From Cupriavidus phytohabitans (GTDB taxonomy: Bacteria; Pseudomonadota; Gammaproteobacteria; Burkholderiales; Burkholderiaceae), in assembly GCF_000426345.1 (NCBI RefSeq), contig NZ_AUFE01000032.1, positions 1-64,000 on the forward strand: a DNA stretch of 64,000 bases, written 5' to 3'. Positions 8,295 through 16,925 of this stretch are shown here, in pieces (position 1 is the first letter of the stretch; the number at the start of each line of letters is the position of its first letter). Both the position numbers and the translations under genes were made by a program. The notes beneath the pieces are model-generated. The model made no database searches and was not told where the DNA came from. It saw only the letters and a program-made list of their open reading frames with translations.

Positions 8295-8669
8295 TCAGTG
8301 CAGCATGCGCGGCAGCACCAGCGCGAATTCGGGGATGGGCACCTCGAAGCGGTGGCCGTCCTCGGCCACGCAGAAATACTCGCCCTTCATCGAGCCGACC
8401 GGCGTCGAGATGGTGGCCCAGCTGGTGTACTCGAAATGCTCGCCCGGCTTCAGCAGCGGCTGGTGGCCCACCACGCCCAGGCCGGCGACTTCCTGCGTGC
8501 CGTTGTCGCTGTCGGTGATGATCCAGTGGCGCGAGATCAGCTGCGCCGCGACCTCGCCCGTGTTGTGGATGGTGATGGTGTAGGCGAAGGCATGGCGCCC
8601 GCGCTCGGGATCGGACTGGTCCGGCAGGTACTGGGTGCGCACCGACACGGAGAAGGCGTACTCGCTCAT
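8295..8669 (-). CDS. apaG: ApaG domain protein (Co2+/Mg2+ efflux-associated)
   Basis: The 124-residue protein is a complete ApaG, a fibronectin-like beta-sandwich. Family landmarks are the N-terminal YLPDQSDP, the core YTITIHNTG and RHWIITDS, and GVVGHQPLLKPGEHFEYTSW. ApaG was linked genetically to Co2+ resistance and Mg2+ efflux; its biochemical role is still uncertain. The start at MSEYAFSV fits the family. It is divergent from rpe across 245 bases that hold only GC-rich sequence and a possible TAGAAT -10 for rpe at 8793-8798. Confidence 0.93.
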   Translation of the reverse strand: MSEYAFSVSVRTQYLPDQSDPERGRHAFAYTITIHNTGEVAAQLISRHWIITDSDNGTQEVAGLGVVGHQPLLKPGEHFEYTSWATISTPVGSMKGEYFCVAEDGHRFEVPIPEFALVLPRMLH

Positions 8670-8914
8670 CTTGGGCAGGGCCGGCGGCGGGACGGCCGGC
8701 AGGGAAATGGTAGCCGCATTGTGCGGGATGGGCGCGGGACGGGCAAGAGCGCGGGCCGGGCGCCGCCCGGATGCGATCTCGCCGGGCGGGCGTAGAATAT
8801 CGGTCTTTCGACGCCGCGCCGCCCGCCGTGCGCCCCGGCCGCCCCTGCGGCGCCCCCGGCTCCGGCCTCCCGTAGCGGCGATAACGGCATTCCCTGCATT
8901 CACCGCGCGCCACC

Positions 8915-9616
8915 ATGACCCAGCCCACATTCCGCATCGCCCCGTCCATCCTGTCCGCCGACTTCGCCCGCCTGGGCGAAGAAGTCCGCCGCGTGACCGA
9001 GGCCGGCGCCGACTGGATCCACTTCGACGTGATGGACAACCATTACGTGCCCAACCTGACCGTGGGCCCGCTGGTGTGCGAGGCGATCCGCCCCCACGTA
9101 ACCGCGCCGATCGATGTGCACCTGATGGTGCGCCCGGTGGACCGGATCATCCCGGACTTTGCCAAGGCCGGCGCCAATATCATCACCTTCCACCCGGAAG
9201 CCAGCGAACACGTCGACCGCTCGCTCGCGCTGATCCGCGATAGCGGCTGCCAGGCCGGCCTGGTGTTCAACCCGGCCACCCCGCTGCACCACCTGGACCA
9301 CGTGATGGACCGCCTGGACGTAATCCTGCTGATGTCGGTCAACCCGGGCTTCGGCGGCCAGTCGTTCATCCCCGAGACGCTGAACAAGCTGCGCGCCGTG
9401 CGCCAGCGCATCGATGACTACACTGCCCGCACCGGCCGCACCATCCTGCTGGAAGTGGACGGCGGCGTGAAGGTCGACAACATTGCCGAGATCGCCGCGG
9501 CCGGCGCCGACACCTTTGTGGCCGGCTCGGCCGTATTCGGCAAGCCGGACGCCGACGGCGGCTACCGCGGCATCATCTCGGCGCTGCGCGGCGAACTGGC
9601 CAAGGTCGGCCAATGA
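8915..9616 (+). CDS. rpe: Ribulose-phosphate 3-epimerase
   Basis: Rpe interconverts ribulose 5-phosphate and xylulose 5-phosphate in the pentose phosphate and Calvin cycles. The 233-residue TIM barrel shows [16 protein letters not shown], the metal-binding [22 protein letters not shown] and [11 protein letters not shown]. Its stop overlaps the start of gph by four bases (ATGA), so the two are translationally coupled, and both lead into the trp genes. Confidence 0.97.
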   Translation: MTQPTFRIAPSILSADFARLGEEVRRVTEAGADWIHFDVMDNHYVPNLTVGPLVCEAIRPHVTAPIDVHLMVRPVDRIIPDFAKAGANIITFHPEASEHVDRSLALIRDSGCQAGLVFNPATPLHHLDHVMDRLDVILLMSVNPGFGGQSFIPETLNKLRAVRQRIDDYTARTGRTILLEVDGGVKVDNIAEIAAAGADTFVAGSAVFGKPDADGGYRGIISALRGELAKVGQ

Positions 9617-10356
9617 CCGCGGGCGTGGCACTGCGCCGCACCGACTGGAGCGGCATCGAAGGGGTGATCGTTGACCTGGACGGCACCATGGTCGATACGG
9701 CGGGCGACTTCCACGCGTCGATCAACGCCATGCTGCTGGCGCTGGGCCGCCAGCACCCCAACCTCGGGCCGGTGGCACCGATGTCCGAGCACGAGATCGT
9801 CAGCTACGTCGGCAAGGGCTCGGAAAACCTGATCCGGCGCGTGCTCGACGCGCGCTTCTCGCCGCTGCACGCCAACAGCCTCTTTGCCGATGCCTACGCG
9901 CTGTATGACCGCGAGTACATCCGCATCAATGGCCAGTTCTCGCAGGTCTACCCGGGCGTGCGCGAAGGCCTGGCGGCAATGAAGGCGGCCGGGTTGCGGC
10001 TGGCCTGCGTGACCAACAAGCCCTACAGCTTTACCGAGCCGCTGCTGGCCAAGACCGGGCTGGCGCCCTATTTCGAGCTGGTCTACGGCGGCGACGCGTT
10101 CCAGCTGCGCAAGCCGGACCCGTTCCCGCTGCTCAAGGTGGCGGAGGCGTTCAGGCTGGATCCGTCGGCGATGGCCGCCCTTGGCGACTCGGAAAACGAC
10201 GCCCAGGCAGCCCGCGCGGCCGGCATGGGCGTGCTGCTGGTGCCCTACGGCTACAACCATGGCAATCCTGTACAAGCCGTCGAAGCCGATGGTATAGTCG
10301 ACACCATTGCCCACGCCGCAGCGCTGTTCGCGGCACACCGGGCAGGTCATCGCTAG
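9613..10356 (+). CDS. gph: Phosphoglycolate phosphatase
   Basis: A HAD-superfamily phosphatase that removes phosphate from 2-phosphoglycolate. The 247-residue protein has motif [13 protein letters not shown], motif II in CVTNKP, the motif III lysine in [10 protein letters not shown] and the acidic motif [15 protein letters not shown]. It overlaps rpe by four bases. The trpE gene starts 447 bases further on, behind a leader region. Confidence 0.95.
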   Translation: MTAGVALRRTDWSGIEGVIVDLDGTMVDTAGDFHASINAMLLALGRQHPNLGPVAPMSEHEIVSYVGKGSENLIRRVLDARFSPLHANSLFADAYALYDREYIRINGQFSQVYPGVREGLAAMKAAGLRLACVTNKPYSFTEPLLAKTGLAPYFELVYGGDAFQLRKPDPFPLLKVAEAFRLDPSAMAALGDSENDAQAARAAGMGVLLVPYGYNHGNPVQAVEADGIVDTIAHAAALFAAHRAGHR

Positions 10357-10400
10357 GATCGGTCTCAGGATCGATCGCGACTGAAATCCCTGAACATTCA

Positions 10401-10487
10401 ATGTTTCTCAACCGCAAACGCATCTCTTCTGGCAGTGATCGGCAGGCTTGGCCCTGGCGTCGCTGGCGCGCCTCCCAACAGGCGTAA
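10401..10487 (+). CDS. trpL: trp leader peptide
   Basis: A 28-codon frame ATG...TAA reading MFLNRKRISSGSDRQ, then A-W-P-W-R-R-W and a short tail ASQQA. Three TGG codons at 10449, 10455 and 10464 within six codons are far above chance and sit 317 bases ahead of trpE. This is the hallmark of a leader peptide whose translation senses charged tRNA-Trp. No strong ribosome site precedes the ATG, which is the main weakness. The Trp codons lie two-thirds along, as in classic attenuators. Confidence 0.72.
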   Translation: MFLNRKRISSGSDRQAWPWRRWRASQQA

Positions 10488-10532
10488 AGTGCGTTCGCGA
10501 GTCTGCTGACGCGCCCTCTACCCGAGGGCGTC
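10465..10532 (+). promoter_or_regulatory. Candidate trp attenuator: competing hairpins
   Basis: CGCCCTC (10512-10518) and GAGGGCG (10524-10530) form a 7-bp GC stem with loop TACCC. An alternative pairing joins GGCGCG (10465-10470), inside the third Trp codon region, to CGCGCC (10510-10515), which would open that stem. A small stem CGCCT/AGGCG spans the end of the leader frame. The downstream hairpin has no T run, so the termination step is not proven from sequence. Confidence 0.45.
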
Positions 10533-10803
10533 GTTACAACCGGCTGAGGGGTCAACCCCGTGCCGGGCATCCCACCCAAACCCGCCAAAAGCCAGCGTAG
10601 CTGCGATTCTCTGCTACGTTTAGCTCAAGAACGCGCCGCACGCCCTTCCCCGGCCGTGTGCAGCCTTGTCCGCAACTTGCCTGCACCACGGCCCGCCAGA
10701 CGGGGCGGGTATCGATTCGCTCCAGCCTGATTGCCGAAATGCGGCGCCGCGCCCAAACTCATCGCGCAGCGACGCCGTACAAAAGGACCGCAAGAGGACC
10801 GAC

Positions 10804-12333
10804 ATGACCGAACTGGAATTCAAATCGCTGGCCGACCAGGGCTACAACCGCATCCCGCTGATCGCCGAGGCCTTTGCCGACCTGGAAACGCCGCTGTCGC
10901 TGTACCTGAAGCTGGCGCAGTCGCAGACGCGCGGAGTCAACACCTTCCTGCTGGAATCGGTGGTCGGCGGCGAGCGCTTCGGGCGCTATTCCTTCATCGG
11001 CCTGCATGCCCGCACGCTGCTGCGCGCCTTCGGCAACCGCACCGAGGTGGTGACCGACGGCAAGGTGGTGGAAACCCACGAAGGCAATCCGCTGGACTTC
11101 ATCGCCGAGTTCGAGAGCCGCTTCAAGGTGGCGCTGCGCCCGGGCCTGCCCCGCTTCTGCGGCGGCCTGGCGGGCTACTTCGGCTACGACGCGGTGCGCT
11201 ATATCGAGAAGAAGCTCGCCAGCACGCAGAAGCCCGACGACCTGAACCTGCCCGATATCCAGCTGCTGCTGTGTGAAGAGCTGGCCGTGATCGACAACCT
11301 GTCGGGCAAGCTCTACCTGATCGTCTACGCCGACCCGACCACGCCGGAAGCCTATCCCCGCGCCCGCCAGCGCCTGCGCGAACTGCGCATGAAGCTGCGC
11401 CAGCCGGTGGACGTGCCGGTGACCAGCCCGTCGGTGCAGACCGAGGTCTACCGCGAGTTCGCCAAGGCGGACTACCTGAACGCGGTGCACAAGGCCAAGG
11501 AATACATCATGGCCGGCGACATGATGCAGGTGCAGATCGGCCAGCGCCTGATGAAGCCCTACCGCGACTCGCCGCTGTCGCTGTACCGCGCGCTGCGCTC
11601 GCTGAATCCGTCGCCGTACATGTATTTCTATAACTTCGGCGATTTCCAGGTGGTGGGCGCGTCGCCGGAAATCCTGGTGCGCCAGGAGGAACGCAAGGTC
11701 GGCACAAATGGAGAAAACGGCGGCGACACGCGCAGCGAGCACATCGTCACCATCCGCCCGCTGGCCGGCACCCGCCCGCGCGGCAATACGCCGGACAAGG
11801 ATGCCCAGCTTGCCACCGAGCTGCTGAACGATCCCAAGGAGATCGCCGAGCACGTGATGCTGATCGACCTGGCGCGCAACGATATCGGCCGCATCGCCGA
11901 GACCGGCTCGGTCAAGGTCACCGACAAGATGGTGATCGAGAAGTACTCGCACGTGCAGCATATCGTCAGCTCGGTCGAAGGCACGCTGCGTGAAGGCATG
12001 AGCAACCTCGACGTGCTGCGCGCAACCTTCCCGGCCGGCACGCTGTCGGGCGCGCCCAAGGTGCATGCGATGGAAATCATCGACGAGCTGGAGCCGCGCA
12101 AGCGCGGCATCTATGGCGGCGCGGTGGGCTACCTGTCGTTCGGCGGCGAGATGGACCTGGCCATTGCCATCCGCACCGGCATCATCAAGGACGGCAATTT
12201 GTATGTGCAGGCCGCCGCCGGCATCGTTGCCGATTCGGACCCCGAAGCCGAATGGAGGGAAACTGAAGCCAAGGCGCGCGCCGTGATCCGCGCCGCCGAG
12301 CAGGTCCAGGATGGCCTGGACTCCGACATCTGA
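10804..12333 (+). CDS. trpE: Anthranilate synthase component I
   Basis: TrpE makes anthranilate from chorismate with ammonia supplied by TrpG, the first committed step to tryptophan. The 509-residue protein has the feedback-binding LLES motif near residue 50 ([17 protein letters not shown]), NPSPYMYF, the chorismate-site [11 protein letters not shown] and [18 protein letters not shown]. The ATG at 10804 follows AGAGGAC. An in-frame upstream extension is not family-like. It heads trpE-trpG-trpD-trpC behind a candidate attenuator. Confidence 0.97.
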   Translation: MTELEFKSLADQGYNRIPLIAEAFADLETPLSLYLKLAQSQTRGVNTFLLESVVGGERFGRYSFIGLHARTLLRAFGNRTEVVTDGKVVETHEGNPLDFIAEFESRFKVALRPGLPRFCGGLAGYFGYDAVRYIEKKLASTQKPDDLNLPDIQLLLCEELAVIDNLSGKLYLIVYADPTTPEAYPRARQRLRELRMKLRQPVDVPVTSPSVQTEVYREFAKADYLNAVHKAKEYIMAGDMMQVQIGQRLMKPYRDSPLSLYRALRSLNPSPYMYFYNFGDFQVVGASPEILVRQEERKVGTNGENGGDTRSEHIVTIRPLAGTRPRGNTPDKDAQLATELLNDPKEIAEHVMLIDLARNDIGRIAETGSVKVTDKMVIEKYSHVQHIVSSVEGTLREGMSNLDVLRATFPAGTLSGAPKVHAMEIIDELEPRKRGIYGGAVGYLSFGGEMDLAIAIRTGIIKDGNLYVQAAAGIVADSDPEAEWRETEAKARAVIRAAEQVQDGLDSDI

Positions 12334-12353
12334 GAGAACAGGAGACAGACGCC

Positions 12354-12923
<570 letters not shown>

Positions 12924-12985
12924 GACTGCTCGACTCCGCGCCTGCCAGCACCCATCACGCCATCCAGACTGTCAACGAGAACGCC

Positions 12986-14011
12986 ATGATCACGCCGCAA
13001 GAAGCCCTGACGCGCTGCATCGAGCACCGCGAAATCTTCCATGACGAGATGCTGCACCTGATGCGGCAGATCATGCAGGGGCAGATCTCGCCGGTGATGG
13101 CCGCCGCGATCCTGACCGGCCTGCGCGTCAAGAAGGAAACCATCGGCGAGATCTCCGCCGCCGCGCAGGTGATGCGCGAGTTCGCCAACAAGGTCGCGGT
13201 GAAGGATCGCGAGAACTTTGTCGATATCGTCGGCACCGGCGGCGATGGTTCGCATACGTTCAATATCTCGACCGCTTCGATGTTCGTCGCGGCCGCTGCC
13301 GGCGCGAAGATTGCCAAGCACGGCAACCGTGGCGTCAGTTCCAAGTCGGGCAGCGCCGACGTGCTGGAGGCGCTGGGCGTCAATATCATGCTGACGCCCG
13401 AGCAGGTCGGCCAGTGCATCGAGCAGACGGGTATCGGCTTCATGTTCGCGCCGACGCACCACCCGGCGATGAAGAACGTCGCGCCGATCCGCAAGGAAAT
13501 GGGCGTGCGCACCATCTTCAATATCCTGGGCCCGCTGACCAACCCGGCCGATGCGCCCAATATCCTGATGGGCGTGTTCCATCCTGATCTGGTCGGCATC
13601 CAGGTGCGCGTGATGCAGCGCCTGGGGGCCAAGCACGCCATTGTCGTCTACGGCAAGGACGGCATGGACGAAGTCTCGCTGGGCGCGGCGACGCTGGTCG
13701 GCGAGTTGAAGGACGGCGAAGTGCGCGAGTACGAGATCCACCCCGAGGACTTCGGCCTGTCGATGGTCTCCAACCGCGGCCTGAAGGTGGCCGATGCCGC
13801 CGAATCGAAGGAGATGCTGCTGGAAGCGCTGTCCAACGTGCCGGGCACGCCGCGCGAGATCGTGTCGCTGAACGCCGGCACCGCGCTGTATGCCGCCAAC
13901 GTGGCCGACTCGGTCGAGGACGGCATCCGCCGCGCGCGCGAAGCCATCGCCAGCGGCGCGGCGCGCGAGAAGCTCGACCAGTTCGTGCGCGCCACGCAGC
14001 AGTTCAAATAA
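12986..14011 (+). CDS. trpD: Anthranilate phosphoribosyltransferase
   Basis: TrpD transfers phosphoribose from PRPP to anthranilate. The 341-residue protein carries [14 protein letters not shown] for [25 protein letters not shown] and the anthranilate site [22 protein letters not shown] chose MITPQEAL as start because it matches the family. A start at 12920 (MRLLDSAP) would add 22 residues and overlap trpG by ATGA, so translational coupling from there is possible. Confidence 0.96.
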   Translation: MITPQEALTRCIEHREIFHDEMLHLMRQIMQGQISPVMAAAILTGLRVKKETIGEISAAAQVMREFANKVAVKDRENFVDIVGTGGDGSHTFNISTASMFVAAAAGAKIAKHGNRGVSSKSGSADVLEALGVNIMLTPEQVGQCIEQTGIGFMFAPTHHPAMKNVAPIRKEMGVRTIFNILGPLTNPADAPNILMGVFHPDLVGIQVRVMQRLGAKHAIVVYGKDGMDEVSLGAATLVGELKDGEVREYEIHPEDFGLSMVSNRGLKVADAAESKEMLLEALSNVPGTPREIVSLNAGTALYAANVADSVEDGIRRAREAIASGAAREKLDQFVRATQQFK

Positions 14012-14022
14012 GAGGCGCTGAT

Positions 14023-14826
14023 ATGTCCGATATCCTGGAAAAAATCCTGGCCGTGAAGGCCGACGAAGTGGCCGCCGCGCGCAAGAAGCGCGACCTGCCC
14101 AGCCTGCGTGCCGAGGCCGAGAGCCTGCGCACCGAGCCCGGCCTGGCGCCGCGCGGTTTCGAGCGCGCGCTGCGCGACAAGATCGCCGCGGGCCATGCCG
14201 GCGTAATCGCGGAGGTGAAGAAGGCCTCGCCGTCCAAGGGCGTGCTGCGCGAAAACTTCGTGCCCGAGGCCATCGCCGAGAGCTACGCCACGCACGGCGC
14301 GGCCTGCCTGTCGGTGCTGACCGACGTGAACTTCTTCCAGGGCCATGCCGATTTCCTCAAGCGCGCGCGCGGCGCCTGCCCGCTGCCGGCGCTGCGCAAG
14401 GACTTCATGGTCGACCTGTACCAGGTCTACGAGGCTCGCACCTGGGGCGCCGACTGCATCCTGCTGATCGTCGCCGCGCTGGACCACGGCCTGATGGCCG
14501 AGCTCGAAGCCTGCGCGCTGGAACTCGGCATGGACGTGCTGGTGGAAGTCCATGGCGACGATGAGCTGGATGCCGCGCTGCGGCTGAAGACGCCGCTGCT
14601 GGGCGTGAACAACCGCAACCTGCGTACGTTCGAGGTGTCGCTGGACAACACGCTGGACCTGCTGCCGCATATTTCGGCTGACAAGCTGGTGGTGACGGAA
14701 TCGGGCATCCTCGGGCCGGCGGACGTGAAGCGCATGCGAGATGGCAACGTGCATGCGTTCCTGGTGGGCGAGGCGTTCATGCGGGCGAAGGATCCGGGCC
14801 TGGAGCTGGCGCGGTTGTTTGCCTGA
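14023..14826 (+). CDS. trpC: Indole-3-glycerol phosphate synthase
   Basis: TrpC closes the indole ring from CdRP. The 267-residue monofunctional TIM barrel has [15 protein letters not shown] with the catalytic Lys, [24 protein letters not shown] and VTESGI. It begins 11 bases after trpD. The trpF, trpB and trpA genes are not here, the usual split in this group. A palindromic GC repeat follows its stop. Confidence 0.96.
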   Translation: MSDILEKILAVKADEVAAARKKRDLPSLRAEAESLRTEPGLAPRGFERALRDKIAAGHAGVIAEVKKASPSKGVLRENFVPEAIAESYATHGAACLSVLTDVNFFQGHADFLKRARGACPLPALRKDFMVDLYQVYEARTWGADCILLIVAALDHGLMAELEACALELGMDVLVEVHGDDELDAALRLKTPLLGVNNRNLRTFEVSLDNTLDLLPHISADKLVVTESGILGPADVKRMRDGNVHAFLVGEAFMRAKDPGLELARLFA

Positions 14827-14860
14827 GGGTAAAAGCGGATTAAGGCCTACCGCTTGTTTG

Positions 14861-14890
14861 CTCCCCTCTCCCGCGCGCGGGAGAGGGGAC
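14861..14890. repeat. GC palindromic repeat, copy 2
   Basis: CTCCCCTCTCCCGC followed by GCGCGGGAGAGGGGAC forms a 30-base, almost perfect hairpin 35 bases after trpC. The flank tttg before it matches the flanks of the other copies. It may end the trp transcript. Confidence 0.75.
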
Positions 14891-14946
14891 CGGCTTGTGG
14901 TGATGGAACCGTGTCGCCATTGCTGACTGCTTAAGCCCATATCGAA

Positions 14947-15576
14947 ATGCCTCAGGAAATCGAACTCAAACTCGCCGTCCCCGACGCCGCCCTCGCCCCG
15001 CTGGCCGCCTGGCTCGACGCCAACGGCCAGCCGCGAGGCGAAGCCACGCTGCTCAACGTCTACCTCGACACGCCCGAACACGACCTGGCCCAGGCCCGCG
15101 CCGCGCTGCGCCTGCGCCGCAAGGGCGCGCAATGGCTGCAGACCCTGAAGACCGCCGGCAGCAGCCAGGGCGGGCTGGCCACGCGCCATGAATGGGAAAC
15201 CGGCATCGCTGGCGAGGCCATCGAGCTGCAGACCTTCCCCGCTGAGGCGCAAGCCGTGCTCGCGCCACTGGTCGGCAAGCTGGCACCGGTGTTCCGTACC
15301 GACTTTATCCGCCGCACCTGGATCGTCACGCAGGACGGCGCGCGTATTGAAGCCGCCCTCGATACCGGCACCATTACCGCACCGGCCAGCGCCGCGCAGG
15401 AACGTATCCAGGAACTCGAACTGGAATGGCTCGACGGCGACGCCGCGCACGCGGCCGATGCCCTGCGCGCCTTTGCCGCACGGCTTGCTGCCGTGGCCAC
15501 GCTGGCGCCGTCCGACCTCAGTAAAGCCGCGCGCGGCTACCGCCTGGCGGGAATCGCCGAAGGCAAGGCGTCATAA
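14947..15576 (+). CDS. CYTH domain protein (triphosphate-binding)
   Basis: A 209-residue stand-alone CYTH domain. The diagnostic ExExK motif is seen in QEIELKL at the N-terminus, with further charged strand motifs such as ALRLRRKG, LQTLKT and ELELEWLDG. Members hydrolyse inorganic triphosphate or bind triphosphates inside an acidic/basic tunnel; E. coli YgiF joins CYTH to a CHAD domain, which is absent here. The real substrate is unknown. It lies 33 bases before ung on the same strand. Confidence 0.88.
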   Translation: MPQEIELKLAVPDAALAPLAAWLDANGQPRGEATLLNVYLDTPEHDLAQARAALRLRRKGAQWLQTLKTAGSSQGGLATRHEWETGIAGEAIELQTFPAEAQAVLAPLVGKLAPVFRTDFIRRTWIVTQDGARIEAALDTGTITAPASAAQERIQELELEWLDGDAAHAADALRAFAARLAAVATLAPSDLSKAARGYRLAGIAEGKAS

Positions 15577-15609
15577 TCGCGGTTTTTCCCGCCCAGGCAT
15601 TCCTCACGC

Positions 15610-16383
15610 ATGCAAGCCGATCTCTTCGCCGCCGAAGCGCCCCGCGCGCCCGGCGAGCCTTCCCCCACCGCCAGCCTGCAGGCCCAGGCCGATGCCCTCC
15701 CCGCCGCCTGGCGCGCGCTGCTGGCGCCCTGCATCACCGTGCCGGCATGGCAGGAGCTGGCCGCCTTTGTCGATGGCGAACGCGCCGCCGGCAAGCCAGT
15801 GTTTCCGCACCACGTCTTCCACGCGCTGCACCTGACGCCGCCGGATGCGGTCAAGGTCGTGATCCTGGGCCAGGATCCATATCACGGCACCGGCACGGTC
15901 GGCGGCGTGGAACTGCCGCAGGCGCACGGCCTGGCCTTTTCGGTACCGGAAGGCATCAAGGTGCCGCCCAGCCTGCGCAACATCTTCAAGGAGATCGCCG
16001 CCGAGTTCGGCACGGATGGCACCTTGCCGCGCATCTCGGGCAACCTGGAAGGCTGGGCACGCCAGGGCGTGCTGCTGCTGAACACCGTGCTGACGGTCGA
16101 GCAGGGCCAGGCCGCCAGCCACGCGCGGCGCGGCTGGGAGGCGGTCACCGACTGCCTGATCCACGCACTGGCAGCGAGCCGCCCGAACCTGGTGTTCATG
16201 CTGTGGGGCAGCCACGCCCAGGCCAAGAAGCCGCTGCTGGGCGATGGCCATCGCGTGCTCGAAGCGCCGCATCCATCGCCGCTGTCGGCGCATCGCGGCT
16301 TCCTCGGCTGCGGCCACTTCCGCGAAGCCAACCGCTGGCTGGAAACGCACGGCCGCGCGCCGGTCGACTGGACTGCCGCCTGA
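15610..16383 (+). CDS. ung: Uracil-DNA glycosylase
   Basis: Family-1 UDG, which removes uracil from DNA to start base excision repair. Motif A GQDPYHGTG holds the catalytic Asp and motif B HPSPLSAHRGFLG the catalytic His. The 257-residue protein has an N-terminal extension of about 45 residues before the conserved core. No strong ribosome site is seen. Its stop is four bases from the convergent stop of acyP. Confidence 0.96.
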   Translation: MQADLFAAEAPRAPGEPSPTASLQAQADALPAAWRALLAPCITVPAWQELAAFVDGERAAGKPVFPHHVFHALHLTPPDAVKVVILGQDPYHGTGTVGGVELPQAHGLAFSVPEGIKVPPSLRNIFKEIAAEFGTDGTLPRISGNLEGWARQGVLLLNTVLTVEQGQAASHARRGWEAVTDCLIHALAASRPNLVFMLWGSHAQAKKPLLGDGHRVLEAPHPSPLSAHRGFLGCGHFREANRWLETHGRAPVDWTAA

Positions 16384-16387
16384 TCGA

Positions 16388-16666
16388 CTAGATAGTAGGC
16401 CGGAACTCGAACCCCGCGAACTCCCCTTCCCCGCGCCCGACCTCGACAAACGTCACTTGCGCCGCAGGCGGGCCCGTTTCCATCCACGCCTGCAGCGCTT
16501 CGAGCTGCTTGACCGTGCCGTGCGCCATCACCTCGACGGTGCCGTCGACCCGGTTGCGCACCCAGCCGCCCAGCCCGAGTTCGTCCGCCGCGTCGGCGCA
16601 GGCGGCGCGATAGCCCACGCCCTGCACACGCCCATGCGCGACCAGGCGCCAGGTTGCCTTCTTCAT
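16388..16666 (-). CDS. acyP: Acylphosphatase
   Basis: A 92-residue acylphosphatase, which hydrolyses carboxyl-phosphate bonds. The active-site loop HGRVQGVGYRA holds the phosphate-binding Arg, and NRVDGTVEVMAHG provides the catalytic Asn. Length and start fit the family. It is convergent with ung and divergent from the ABC transporter across a 259-base structured gap. Confidence 0.95.
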   Translation of the reverse strand: MKKATWRLVAHGRVQGVGYRAACADAADELGLGGWVRNRVDGTVEVMAHGTVKQLEALQAWMETGPPAAQVTFVEVGRGEGEFAGFEFRPTI

Positions 16667-16682
16667 GGCCGTTTCCCCGTAA

Positions 16683-16701
16683 GCGCACGCCAGGCGTGCG
16701 C
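16683..16701. promoter_or_regulatory. Perfect 19-bp palindrome in divergent gap
   Basis: GCGCACGCC-A-GGCGTGCGC has perfect 9-bp arms and a one-base centre, 17 bases upstream of the acyP start and 225 bases before the ABC permease start. The placement suits an operator for a dimeric regulator, but GC-rich palindromes arise easily in this genome. Confidence 0.45.
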
Positions 16702-16737
16702 GTTCTGTCGTCGACACCAAGTAAACTAGACCGCCAT

Positions 16738-16820
16738 GCCGGGCGTTACAAAGGGATGCGCGCCGCCCGGCGTGATCAGCGTGGAGCCGGCGGCATGCGG
16801 GCTTTGCCGTTGTCCGCCGG
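16738..16820 (+). other. Structured 5' leader of the ABC transporter (two GC hairpins)
   Basis: GCCGGGCG (16738-16745) pairs perfectly with CGCCCGGC (16764-16771), and CCGGCGG (16787-16793) with CCGCCGG (16814-16820). Together with the tandem repeat that follows, this gives an unusually structured leader of about 190 bases. I do not recognise a riboswitch class. Confidence 0.4.
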
Positions 16821-16863
16821 GGCCGCGAACCAGGAGCAGGCCACAAGCCTTCGCCCTTCCAGG

Positions 16864-16917
16864 TCGACACAGCTCGACACAGCTCGACACAGCTCGACAC
16901 AGCTCGACACAGCTCGA
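16864..16917 (+). repeat. 10-bp tandem repeat, five copies
   Basis: TCGACACAGC repeats exactly five times (16864-16913) and is followed by TCGA, ending eight bases before the ABC permease ATG. The 10-base period equals one helical turn, so each copy faces the same side of the DNA. Such perfect repeats usually vary in copy number between strains. Confidence 0.95.
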
Positions 16918-16925
16918 GAAGCGCC

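Larger units (their letters stand above)
10357..10803 (+). promoter_or_regulatory. trp operon leader region
   Basis: This 447-base gap carries a short Trp-rich reading frame (10401-10487), followed by GC hairpins at 10512-10530 and 10592-10620. The remaining part, 10621-10790, is unremarkable up to the AGAGGAC ribosome site of trpE. No clear -35/-10 pair is visible, so transcription may enter from within or before gph. Confidence 0.65.

Noticed and set aside
16738-16860. Known riboswitch upstream of the ABC transporter
   Set aside because: I compared from memory with TPP, cobalamin, SAM/SAH, guanidine and c-di-GMP motifs and none of the conserved cores is present.
16864-16917. CRISPR-like array
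   Set aside because: The unit is 10 bp with no spacers and no cas genes nearby; it is a simple tandem repeat.
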